From Thecaphora thlaspeos (lineage: Eukaryota > Basidiomycota > Ustilaginomycetes > Urocystidales > Glomosporiaceae): DNA of 64,000 bases. Below, piece by piece: positions 34,403 to 44,561 of this stretch (position 1 is its first letter; each line of letters begins with the position of its first letter). Location of the stretch: positions 496,001 to 560,000 of the forward strand of contig UWYS01000003.1 of NCBI GenBank assembly GCA_900291925.1, in the 5' to 3' direction. Made by a program: the position numbers and the translations under genes. A model generated the notes under the pieces. The model made no database searches. It worked only from the letters and a program-made list of their open reading frames with translations, and was not told the origin of the DNA.

Positions 34403-34673
34403 GGCGCGTGATGCGAGGAGTGCCGGTTGGTAGAGACACGGATGGCGGAGGCGGAGCTGGGTTGCACGATGGGGTGCAACGACGTTTGTAGGGTGGGCGG
34501 GGTCTGGATGATGGTGGCGGTGGTGGTGGTGGTGGTGGTGGTGAGCGAGGGTCGAACGCGCCTGACCCTGCGCAGAGGCGGACGCGGAGGCGGACCCTGC
34601 GCTTGTCAGCGGCGGACGTGCACATGTGGAGAAGCACACTTCAGCGCACGGTCCAGCGAGCTGCGGCGCCGAG
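34403..34673. other. NPC1 upstream region truncated by retrotransposon
   Basis: These 271 bp lie between the NPC1 ATG and the 5' LTR. They contain a (ggt)n run near 34515-34545, which is (cac)n on the NPC1 strand and would encode poly-His in the extended frame. No signal-peptide-like exon is visible on the NPC1 strand. Confidence 0.5.
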
Positions 34674-34781
34674 TGTGGCCGGGCGAGTCATCGCAGCAGC
34701 CCGGGGCCGGCAGGCCCCTGTAAATTAGACTTGCTCGCGCGCCTCGGCCCTTTCAAATGGACATCGATCATCTCAGCCACA
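34674..34781 (+). repeat. 5' LTR (108 bp)
   Basis: The LTR starts TGTGGCCGGGCGAGTCAT and ends CATCTCAGCCACA. It differs from the 3' LTR by an indel block around 34702-34718 and two or three substitutions, so the copy is not recent. It contains about ten CpGs in 108 bp. Confidence 0.92.
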
Positions 34782-34782
34782 T

Positions 34783-34795
34783 TTGGTAGCTTTGG
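34783..34795 (+). other. Candidate primer-binding site
   Basis: TGGTAGC begins two bases inside the 5' LTR. Seven bases fit the 3' end of initiator-Met tRNA, the primer of many Ty-like elements; the match stops after that. This is weak support. Confidence 0.35.
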
Positions 34796-34869
34796 ACCTC
34801 AGAGCCTAGCATCCACCTTCAACATCACATACATTACTCACTATACACAACTTTGTACACCTATTGACA

Positions 34870-35997
34870 ATGGATGCTAACTCTGCTCAAGATTTGACCC
34901 CACTCAGCAGTGTTGCAGGATCACAACATGCACCTCAGCAGGAGTTGCAAGATGAGTTGGTCAACAGTCAGCCTATCGGTGCTGGATCAGCACCTACAGC
35001 CAGTTTCTTCTCCCTTCAGCAGGCTCATCATCAGATTTTGGAGCTTGCAGCTATGGTTCAGGCCCTTACAAACCAGGTTCAGCTACTTCAGTTCCAGAAT
35101 GCCCAACTCAGAGCAGCTTTGACAGCTGCTTGAGACATAGAAGTTCATGGTAATGTTCCAATCAACAAGTCTTCTGTCTTCTTGGGAGTTTGGACCAATG
35201 ATGCTGTCAAGAGTTGGTTCATGGAGATCTGCAACAACATTGGCTTCTACTTGCTCTGTGGATGGTTCAAGTTGGAAGGAGAGAAGATCCTCTTTGCAGC
35301 TTTGTCCCTTTTGGGCAATGCTAAGGAAGCTTGGGCCACCAAACATGCTTGACTTGAGCACACTTGGGCTGCCTCAAGCACCAAGCAAGCCCAAAGAAAC
35401 CTATTCCAGGAGTTGGACTGCAAGCAGTTCCTCACTTGGATTGAAACCAAGTTTGAGGATTACAATGTGGACAATTGGTGCCAACAAGTACAATTGATGC
35501 ATCCAGGGTGCCAAACAGTCAATAAATATGCCATTGAGCTCTCAAAGCTTGCCAAACACATCCAGCCTACCATCCCAGAGTCTGAAAGGTTGGCCAAGTT
35601 CCAGGAAGGTCTGAATGCCACCATTAAGCAGGCATTGGCTTTTTTGGTCAACAAGCCCAGGGACTTCAATAGGTTTGTCAATCTTGTGGATCAGATCAAC
35701 ACCCAAATCCAGGAGAGTCAGGCTAAGATCAAACAACTTGCTCTAACAGGACAAATGCAGCCTGCTTGGGCACCGTTTGGAAGGCCAGCAGGTCAGAAGG
35801 ATATGCCTTTGGGATCATCAACCAGATCTTTGATCCCTTTGTCCAACACATTGCACCAGAAGTGGCTATAGGACTGCCAAAACAACAATGCTTGCTTCAA
35901 GTGTGGCAAACCTGGCCATGTTGCATCAAACTGTGATGAAACAGACAGTTTGGCCAAGCGCATCACCCTTAGCAAAGAATCAAAGGGAAAAGACTAG
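34870..35997 (+). pseudogene. Gag of the Ty3/Gypsy element (three premature stops)
   Basis: One frame runs from the ATG at 34870 to the TAG at 35995-35997 but is broken by TGA at 35131, TGA at 35350 and TAG at 35869. A Gln-rich helical N-terminus (LQQAHHQILELAAMVQALTN) precedes the retrotransposon Gag domain (about 35440-35720). A CCHC zinc knuckle at about 35905-35943 (CFKCGKPGHVASNC) is intact. Both TGA stops sit where CGA (Arg) would be expected, consistent with C-to-T change at CpG. The product would be non-functional. Confidence 0.85.
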
Positions 35998-35999
35998 GA

Positions 36000-38900
36000 T
36001 TGGTTGCTGAAGAGGCAATGATAGGTCAAGTTGGAACCCCTCAAGAAGAATCGGACCTTTCTTTGGAAGTGGACCTAACAGGATTGTCACTTTGGCTCAA
36101 CATGGTCTATCACAGACGTGATACAGATGATGCGGAACTCCCACAGTTGGGAGTTCAAGTAAACAGACATCTGTACCAGGCATTGGTAGACATGGCCACT
36201 TCTTGGGCCTTTGTCTCCACCCACTTAGCCAAGAGCAAGTCACTTTGGAATGAAGCAGCTCCACAAGATTGGACTTTGGTCAAGCTTCCTAATGGTTTGG
36301 TCATGGATGTCAAAGGTTGACAATCTTCAACATCTTCATTGGCAGATGCCATTATTTGGTACATGGAGTAGTCCTTGACCTCACTCTGTATGACATCATT
36401 TATGGGATTCAGTGGCTTTGGCAAGTCAAAGCCACTATTGATCTCTGTACAGATACAATCCTCATTCCTTCAGACAACAGACACCACCTTTGGACACCCT
36501 CTGTCCAAAGACCACAACAACAGCTAGAGATGGACACTCTACAGGTTCTTGATGGACATTCGGAACTCATCTTGGCTAGAGAAATGCAAAAGCTTCTCAA
36601 GATGGCCAATACTTACTACCTTATGGTCCTTTGGTCAAGCTTGGACAATCCCAACACAAATTGGTTATTCTCGATAGAATAGGCAACACCTTTTAAGGAT
36701 TTAAAGGATGATGGCCTCAGACAAATCCTTTTGGAGTACACAAGTGTCTTTTGGACAGACATCCCTACAGACAAATCTCCTGAAGAAATCCCTATGGCAA
36801 GACAGAGTCACACAGATATCATCAAGACAGGTTTGGCACCACCCATAAACATACAGTCTTAATGGCTGACCACAAGTCAATTAAAAGAGCAAGAGGAACT
36901 GGTTTGGCAGCTTCTCCAACAAGGACTCATCCGAGAAAGCAGCTCTCCCTAGGGTTTTCCAATCCTCATTGTTCTAAAGACAGATGGAGGGTACCAAAAG
37001 TGCATCAATTTCTGTGCACTCAATGCTGTAACGGTCCGTAACAGCTACCTGCTGCCATGGATCCAGGACTGTCTAGATCAACTTGGACACACAATCTACA
37101 TCAGCAAGATCAACCTCACTTCAGGTTCCTGGCAGATCCAAATGTTTGGCAAGGATAACCCAAAAACAGCTTTCAACACTCAGAATGGCAAGTTCAAGTT
37201 CCTTGTTTTGCCGTTTGGCCTCAAAAATGCGCCTTTGGTCTTTCAGACCATCATCAACCAGGTGCTATGGAAGTACATTGGCAAGTTTGTCATTATTTAC
37301 CTGGATGACATCTTAATTTATTTGAGTTTGCTGGCCAAACACTGAAACCACATGGAATATGTCCTTTGGATACTCAAGGAGCACCAAATTTACGCCAAGC
37401 CATCCAAGTGCATATTCATGAAGACCGAAATCGAGTTTTGCAGGCATTAGGTAGGGGGCAGATGCCTTTGACCCTTAGACAGCAAGCTCAAGGTGATCAA
37501 GTCTTGGCCTTGACCTACTTTGGTACATATCTCCGATCTTTTTGTGGTCTTTGCTCATACTACTGCCAATACGGCCAAAGCTTTGCTTTGGTCACATTGC
37601 CACTCTATGGTTTGCTCAGTTTGGCAAACATTCCTGAGGAACAGAACAAGATGGCCAACTCAAAAAGGGTTTGGATTGGTTGGAACCAACAGTGCACAAA
37701 GTTGTTTGAATCAGTCAAAGAGATGCTCTGTTTGGCACCAATTTTTCGTCAACCGGACATTTCACGGCCCTTTACCATTGAGACAGATGTCTTGGACTGG
37801 GCAAGTGGATGTGTTCTCTTCCAGGAATGGGAGGGAAAGCTTCATCCAGTTGCTTTTGATGGCCGAAAGATGATCAAAGTGGAACTCTGGTACCCAGTTT
37901 ATGAAAAGGAACTGCTGGCCATCAAACATTCCCTCTGAACATGGCAACACTATATTGTAAATGGCCACAAGATCACCGTAATCACCAACCATCAAAGTCT
38001 CAGCTGCCTTCCCACAACAAAGAAAGCTTTGAAGAGACTTAAACGCTGGTCAAAATAGTTTGGGGAATACAAATTGGACATTTGATACTGGAAGGGATTT
38101 GAGAACGTTGTTGCAGATGCAATTTCTCATTGACCCGACTTCCTCAACTTGCTTACGGACAAACCGGACCACTTGCCAGAGCTATTAGACTACCTTCAGT
38201 GCAGTTGGCTGCCAGATGGAGATCTTGGCAACACTATTTGCAAAGAGGCAACTAACTTCCAGCTTGATGCTGATGGTTGGCAACTTCAGACAGTAGATGA
38301 ACTGGGAACAACTGCCCCTTACATTGAACCTCTACATTGGCAGCACTTTCTCTCAAAGATCCACAACAACTATGGTCATCTGGGTGCCAAAGCACTTTCA
38401 GGACTAGTGCACAGATGTGCCTGGTGGCCAAAAATGACTATGGATCTCGAGAAGTTCTGTTGGGCTTGCCCAACTTGCCAAGTCTTGGCTCAACCACAGA
38501 CTGGCCAAGAACAAGAACTTGCGGTAGTCATGGCCAAGACAAACATCCAACTTTTTGAAAGGTGGGGTATCAATCTCTTTGGAATCCTTCCAAAGACTCC
38601 AAATGGAAACTAATGGATCGTTATGGCCATAGACTATGCTACTGGATGGCCCCTAGCAAGAGCACTCCCAGATGCAAAAGCCTGGTGGATCGCCAATTTC
38701 ATCTATGAGGAGATTTACACTGCCTTTGGCTCACCTTGGGAACTCCTGAGCAATAACGGTGAGAATCTCCTTGCTTGAGTCATCATTATCCTCCTTTGGA
38801 AGATGGGGACACAACATCAGATCACAATGGCATAACACCTGTGCACCAATGGAAAGGTTGAGAGCTTCAATGGCTTGATTGGATGGATCTTGACATGGCT

Positions 38901-39545
38901 CATGGTGGGACAGTCAACTTGGCTCTGGGATCTGTTCCTTCGGGAGGCACTCTTTACTGCTTGGATCAGAACACATGCTACAAGCAGGAAGAGTCCCTTT
39001 TACCTTACTTTTGGCATGGAACATTGGCTACCTACAGACAAGGCTGAGCCAAGAGCACCTGATGCCTCAGTGGATGATGCCAAACTGCAGTTACAAGACC
39101 TCTGAACTCAGAGGAAGCATGCTGCAGAAGCCGTATACAATCAAGCAGTGCTGGCAAAGGTGTCTTTGGATGAGAAAGTCAAGCCACACACGCTTTATGT
39201 GGCCAATTATGTCCTTGTTTGGCACAAAAATCCATACAAGTTTGAGGCTAAGTGGTTTGGTCCCTTCCAAATCCATGACAAGCAGCCTCTCGGCATCTAT
39301 TGTCTCAAGACAGTAGATGGAAGTTACTTCGGTTGCTCATTTATGGTAATCAGCTGGTGCCAGCACACATTCAACCAGGAATGGACATTTGGAGGTTCTG
39401 GAATGACCTTCAGCATCGCCAAGCATTCCAATCAGCAGAATCGGAAGGCCTTTTCTCTGTTTGGCCTTCCTTGGATGAGGTCAACCACAACATAGAAGAA
39501 TTGGTCTTGGCAGAGTATGCTTGGGACCCAAATGTACCGCTTTGA
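36000..39545 (+). pseudogene. Pol of the Ty3/Gypsy element (protease, RT, RNase H, integrase; inactivated)
   Basis: Remnants appear in the expected order. A protease-like segment lies near 36150-36320, with the catalytic motif altered (LVDMATSW). Reverse transcriptase runs from about 36950 to 37440, with the active-site box YLDD at 37298-37309 preserved. RNase H is at about 37770-38130. The integrase zinc finger is at about 38335-38490, and its DDE core at about 38560-38900 shows VESFNG near the last acidic residue. A GPF/Y-type tail lies near 39255-39270. The frame is broken by several TGA/TAG stops (for example 37343-37345 and 37936-37938) and by shifts near 36316 and 37450. The C-terminal part continues beyond the DNA transposon (41605-42040). 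Confidence 0.85.
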
Positions 39546-39578
39546 CAACAGTTCAGCCAAGAAACACCAAAAGAACTA

Positions 39579-41602
39579 ATGCGTTTCCCTGGGAATCTGG
39601 CCTCCCTAGGAATCCGGCCAAAAAATCTATTTGTCGGCCTTCCTCACCACCACCACCCTTGCTATCACTGCTACACCATCTGCACTCTGTCAAGCACACC
39701 AGACAAGCACTGCAATCAGTTCAACACTTGCTCCAAATAGTACATGCTCAGCTTTGCTTGCCTGGTCCAGAACTGCTGCCAGATGGGTTGGGGAAGAGGA
39801 GCCAGGGGTCATACAAGGCAAGAGAGCTTGGTCCAGCAGAAGCAGGATCAACAGCAAGCTGGGGTGGTGCTGGCAGTGGCTCTGCAGGCTCAGCAGGTGC
39901 TAAAGGGGGTGGTTGGGCAACATCAGCCGCTTTGGCTTTGCCCTTTGCCTTGCTTGATGCTGCCTTCCTTGCTGTCTTCTTTGTCGGTGTTGCAGCATCT
40001 GCCTTGCTGGCCTTCTTGGTGGCTGCTCGCTCTCGTTCCTCCTTCCTCTGCTGCTCTGCAATGTCCATTGCAATCCTCTCTTCCCACAGGCACTCTCCTG
40101 TTGCTTGGCTGATCATGGTGTCCTTGCTGATGTAGCAATGGTTGCCTGCCTTGAAGGGCTCCTGGGCAGGCAGTGGCATCTCTTGGCAAAGTGGCTTGTA
40201 GCCAGGGAGCATCAAGAGGACCTTCTCAGGGGAGGGTGGCACTGTCAGACCCACATCTGAAAAAGCCTTGCATACTGCAGCATCCTTGATCTTGCTGTAG
40301 GCCTTGGCATAGAACCAAGCAAAGTGGATGCAGTCAGTCTTCTTTGTGCCACCAAGAGCGGCAACCTGGCGGCCATAGCTGTCCTTGATGGGGCCAAAGA
40401 TACTGGTATCAAGAGGCTGGATAACATGGGTGGTGTGAGCCAGAAAGCAGACTGGTACAATGTGGTGCTTCCAGCACTGGTTGCAGAAGTCAACAGAGAC
40501 ATGCAAGGCATGCCCATCAAGGAGCAGCAGCCACCACTCACCCTCTCAAGCCCCAGTTGGCTTGGTTTGTGGCTCAAAGACCTGCTGAAGCCACTCAAGT
40601 GCCAAGTCATTGCTTGTCCAGCCCTTTGGCAAGACAGCAAAGTGCCAGTTGGGGCCCGTTCCCTCCATCCCCCTGTGATCTCCAAGCTGGTGCCATGTGC
40701 CTTTCCAGATCACAAGCGGGTCAAGAAAGAGGCCACTAGAGCCAATGCACTCGACAACAGTGGTGGACTTGTGGTTGCCTGGATGGACTTGGAAAGCATT
40801 CTTCTTCTTGACAGGGACAATGACCTTCTGACATCCACTAAACCCCATGATGATGCCGGTCTTGTCCATGTTGTAGATCTGGTCTTGCGCAATGTTGTAC
40901 TGGCTGATGGTGCAGGAAAAGTTGGCATAGAAGCAGCTGAGGTTGTCAAATGAGGCACCATCCATGTGCTGATTCTCTAGAGCTTGGTCATACTTGCTCC
41001 GAAGCTGTGGGTGGTGCTCAAGGTAGTGCTGCACCCAGTTCTTGCCTGGCTCCCTCACCTGATGGCAGCTGCCAGCCTCTACAGGCAATTGCAGTGTTCC
41101 AGCATAATTCTGGACCATTGCTGGGGTGAGGGGGAAGCCTTGATTGGTGCAGTGCTCAATGTGGGTGGCAAGAGCAGCCTTGGTGGCTGGTGAGAGGGTC
41201 TGCTGTGCCCCATGGGCAGCAGTCTTTGGCAGGGTGCCATGCTGGCGGTCTTGCAGCATCAACTTTGGCAAGCCAATGGCCTTGGCTGCTGCAGACAAGC
41301 TCTTGTACACCCCTTTGAACAGATCTTGAAGTGCCTGAACCATGGCAATCTTCCTTGCCTGGCAATTCTTGACCACCACCTTCCTGACTGCTTGTTGGTG
41401 TGCTGGCAGGACTGTCTGTGGCATCATGGCATCTGATGGAGAGCTGGAGGTGCATAGACAGGGTGCTGGCAGTACAAAGGTGCTGCTGTGCTGTTCCAGA
41501 GAGCAAGATTTAGTGCAGGTGGTGTATCAGTGATGGCAAGGGTGGTGGTGGTGAGGAAGGCCAACAAGTAAATTTTTTGGCCAGATTCCCTGGGAAATGT
41601 GT
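39579..41602 (-). mobile_element. pogo/Fot1-like DNA transposon nested in the retrotransposon
   Basis: This 2,024-bp element is flanked by TA at 39577-39578 and 41603-41604. Its terminal inverted repeats are about 75 bp: the left end reads ATGCGTTTCCCTGGGAATC and the right end, reversed, ACACATTTCCCAGGGAATC. Both continue into AAAAAAT...TTGGCC/TCGGCC and CTTCCTCACCACCACCACCC. The left repeat contains an extra tandem copy of about 17 bp. The terminal differences ATGCG versus ACACA are what C-to-T decay of a common ACGCG would give on opposite strands. One transposase gene lies on the minus strand. The insertion splits the 3' part of the retrotransposon pol. Confidence 0.9.
39748..41427 (-). 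pseudogene. pogo/Fot1-type transposase (DDE_1 superfamily) with one premature TGA
   Basis: A single frame of about 559 codons is interrupted only by the TGA at 40546-40548. The N-terminal helix-turn-helix (Psq-like; KSLSAAAKAIGLPKLMLQ) and CENP-B-type segment (QNYAGTLQLPVEAG; WVQHYLEHHPQLRSKYDQ) are followed by the catalytic core. The acidic residues are in YNMDKTGI, LLLLDGHA and VIQPLDTSIFGPIK, the DDD pattern of pogo elements. The Lys/Ala-rich tail (KKASKADAATPTKK) is usual. The stop lies where an Arg codon CGA would be expected just before the second catalytic Asp. Confidence 0.9.
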
Positions 41603-42040
41603 TACTGCCTACTGATGGTTTGGATGAATCAAGACAGGTATGGACACCTCAGCCAACACCTAGGGAAGGTGGAACCCCCCTAGAACCCAGCTTGGATGAG
41701 CTACCCACTAACATGGAAGAGTTACCACTGGTCTTGCCAGAAGTGGACCCCTCTTGGCCAGGATCAGCACACCCGCTACCCAGTTTGGAAGAACCTTGGG
41801 GCAGTCAGCGCAGGAGATGAGCACCTCAGACAGATCCAGTAGTTATTTCGGACAGCCAAGTGATGCTGACCCTGTCTGAATGGGACTTTCGGATCAATGC
41901 AGAAGCAGTCAACACAAGAAGGATAGATTCAGAGGCCTTTGGGTTCTTACAGATTCCTTTGGCTCATTTAGACAATGTTACTACAATTCAGGGAACTCTT
42001 TGGCTCCAGTGTACTGACTTCAAATTTAGGGAAGGTGGAG

Positions 42041-42141
42041 TGTGGCCGGGCGAGTCATGGCAGCAGCCGGTCGAACCCTGTAAATTAGACTTGCTCGCGT
42101 GCCTCGGCCCTTTCAAATGGACATCGATCATCTCAGCCACA
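42041..42141 (+). repeat. 3' LTR (101 bp)
   Basis: The same TGTGG...CCACA boundaries as the 5' LTR. It is preceded by the purine tract agggaaggtggag and followed by the cgag target duplication. Confidence 0.92.
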
Positions 42142-42248
42142 CGAGGCTGAGGAGGCAGGCACGTGACGAGGCAGGCGCATGACGTGGCTGAATTCTTGGG
42201 CTTCTCGGCGCAACACCTCTCGCCTCGCTACCTCTGGCCACGCAAAAG

Positions 42249-44024
42249 GCCAACTGGGTCGACGCCACCACCTTTGCCGATCTCTTTGCCCTTGGAAACG
42301 CCCTCCCCGGCCCAGGCTCCACCCAGCTTGCCTTCAGCATTGCCGTAGCAAAGCATGGCACTCTCGCCGGCCTCGTCGCCTTCCTCCTCTGGTTCATCCC
42401 GGGAGCGGCGGCCATGGCCTCGCTCGGCGCTGCGGTCAAAGCCTTCCCAGACGAGCTGTCCGCCATCGTCCTCGCCCTCTTCACCGGCTTCAACTCGGCC
42501 GCCGTCGGCCTCATCGCACTCGCTGCCATGCAGCTGGGCAGGGCCGCCGTCACCGACTCGCTGACTTGCATCATCGTCCTCGGCTCGGCATCGTTTGGCA
42601 TCTGCTATCATGCCCCCTGGATGTACCCGACCCTCGTCGTCTGCGGCGGTCTCGCCACCGCCCTCTACGACTACCGACGCAAGATTGCGAGCCTTGTCGC
42701 CTCTGCAGCTCACCCATCGTCGTGGCGCGCCAGTGCAGCCAGAGAGAGCGATCGCGCCAATGTCGCTGCCGCCCCCGCTGCTACCGAAAGCGTCGCAGAC
42801 GACATCGAACTGGAGGCTCTGCCAAGCGACCGAACACCTCATGCCGAGAATCGAACGTCTTCGGAGGCTGAAGGTCCCTCCACGAAGGACGAACTGCAGA
42901 GCGAGTCGGGCCCGGGGGGTCTCCGACAAAGAAGCTTGCAGGCACAACGCTCCACGTCTTCGGCTAGCGTCTCCAATCCGTCGACGCCAGTGGCCGATGC
43001 CACGCAGCGTCAAGCTTCGCTCAACGTGCCAAGCCGCAACTTTGCCGTATTGGCCGGCCTCGTCTTTGTCCTGCTGGTGGTGGTGCTGGTGGTGGTGTGC
43101 GCGTTGCTCGCACGTCCGCCGAGGCTGCTCGATTTTCTCACAAACATGATCATCGCAGGCGTCACCATTTTTGGCGGTGAACCTGTCGTGATCCCCCTTC
43201 TGCGTGGCTACACGGTAGATTACGGTGAGTCCGAGTCGGCAGAGGTTATGGCGAAAACGGAAGAGTCGGATGGCATTGCTTACCTTGCCTCATCGCACTG
43301 ACTCGGCGGATTCTTCGTCATTTAAGGCTGGGTAAGTCAACCGCTTCGCATCAGCATCATCTCCATGGAACCTGCACAGCTCACACCCTTTTCCCCGTCC
43401 ACCTCGCAACCCATCACACCGCAGATCGAACCACGCGACTTCCTCCTCGGCTTCGCCGTGTTCCAAGCAATGCCAAGCCCCAACTTCAACTTTGCCGTCT
43501 ACCTCGGCATCCTCGCCAACCCATCCAATCCCGTCCTTGGCGCCGTTCTTGGGTGGTTTGGCATCTTTGCACCGGGCATCCTCGTCAAGCTCGCGCTACT
43601 GTCCGTGTACAATCGATGGAGGAAGTACGAACTGGCCAGGTCGGTCTTACGTGGCCTGAACGCTGCGGCGGCCGGATTGGTGTTTACTGCCGTGTGGCAG
43701 TTGTTCCTCGGTACGTTGTTGCACCGTGCTCGAGCTGGTCGTTGCCGGATGTTGAGTGTCGAGCTGTACTGACAAACACACTCTCTCTCGATACGTGATA
43801 CGACGGTCTGGGCAGTGGGATACATCTACGTCCCAGCCACCGGCCCAATCTCCACCTCTGGTCCAGTTGTCTCGACATCGGGACCTCTCACGTCCGTTCC
43901 GTGGTGGGATGTCATCCTAGCCTGGAGCTTTACGGCGGTGGAATGGTTCAACCTTGCGCCGGCATTCGCTATCCTCTTGGGAGGTTGTGCAGGCTTGGCT
44001 TGGTATGGCGTCACTAGTTCGTAG
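42249..44024 (+). pseudogene. CHR-family chromate/anion transporter, 5'-truncated
   Basis: Recognisable exons: up to 43224, 43327-43710 and 43816-44024, with all joins in frame. The first visible residues (NWVDATTFADLFALG, then GNALPGPGSTQLAFSIA) match the first CHR half from its second conserved block. The Ser/Ala-rich cytosolic linker lies at about 42700-43030. The second half has IFGGEPVVIPLLRGY, PSPNFNFAVYLGIL, LGWFGIFAPGI and VEWFNLAPAFAILLGG. The roughly 80-100 N-terminal residues with the first membrane spans are absent. The frame closes at a TGA at 42189, and the retrotransposon ends at 42145. An aaaag acceptor just before 42249 suggests that an upstream exon once existed. The gene left of the transposon is NPC1, with no CHR sequence. 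Confidence 0.75.
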
Positions 44025-44561
44025 AAAGAAACGAGTGCACGACTCGTGGGCTGTCGTACAGGGAGAAACGCTTGGATTGTCAGCGTGGAATGCTGCGATA
44101 CGCCAAGAGAAGAATCGTCGTGGGCAAATGGCCATGGTGGAGATTCACACATCAGACGCATCGATGCTGGAACAGGTAGATTGGGTGTACGCCGAGCGTT
44201 CTCGCACGAGAGTCGTCAGGGCAAGTGTGGCGTCCGGCCAACTCTAAATACCTCCTTGATCCTCTCTCCATTTCTTTCCTCTCCACCATCATCCATCCAA
44301 AGGTCATCATCACTGTCAACGTCTTTGTGTGCTCTACATTGTCCGCATCTCTTCTACTTCCCCGCCGATTCACAGAGAAGCTACAGACGCTGAAAAATTG
44401 GCCTATGAAATCCACGGAAAAAAAGGCTGGTGTCCTCATTTGACTAGGGAAGTTCTGCATTCCATGGGCAATAAGTGTACAATAATTCAAGGACCAGGTG
44501 AGTCGAAACGGCAACGAGAAAGGATCGAGGACTAGGACGTATCTCGAGGCGAGTACGGCGA
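44025..44561. other. Spacer between CHR remnant and pirin remnant
   Basis: These 537 bp contain no recognisable gene or repeat. The DNA is less GC-rich than the neighbouring genes. Confidence 0.5.

Larger units (their letters stand above)
34670..42145 (+). mobile_element. Degenerate Ty3/Gypsy LTR retrotransposon (with nested DNA transposon)
   Basis: This is a complete but dead element. The LTRs are at 34674-34781 and 42041-42141, both starting TGTGG and ending CCACA. The 4-bp target duplication cgag flanks them at 34670-34673 and 42142-42145. A purine-rich tract (42028-42040) precedes the 3' LTR. A tRNA-primer-like TGGTAGC follows the 5' LTR by two bases. The coding order is Gag, protease, reverse transcriptase, RNase H, integrase, which is the Ty3/Gypsy order rather than Copia. 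The body is interrupted by many stops and frameshifts and by a pogo-like element at 39579-41602. Without that insert the element is about 5.4 kb. The body has few CpGs, in sharp contrast to the host DNA and to the LTRs. Confidence 0.93.

Noticed and set aside
34403..34673. Missing first exon of the chromate transporter left of the retrotransposon
   Set aside because: Read on the plus strand in all frames, this segment gives Gly/Arg/Val-rich low-complexity sequence without CHR motifs.
34674..42141. Copia-type classification
   Set aside because: Integrase lies after RT and RNase H, which is the Gypsy order.
42041..42141. Solo LTR from an independent insertion
   Set aside because: It pairs with the 5' LTR, follows a purine tract and shares the cgag duplication.
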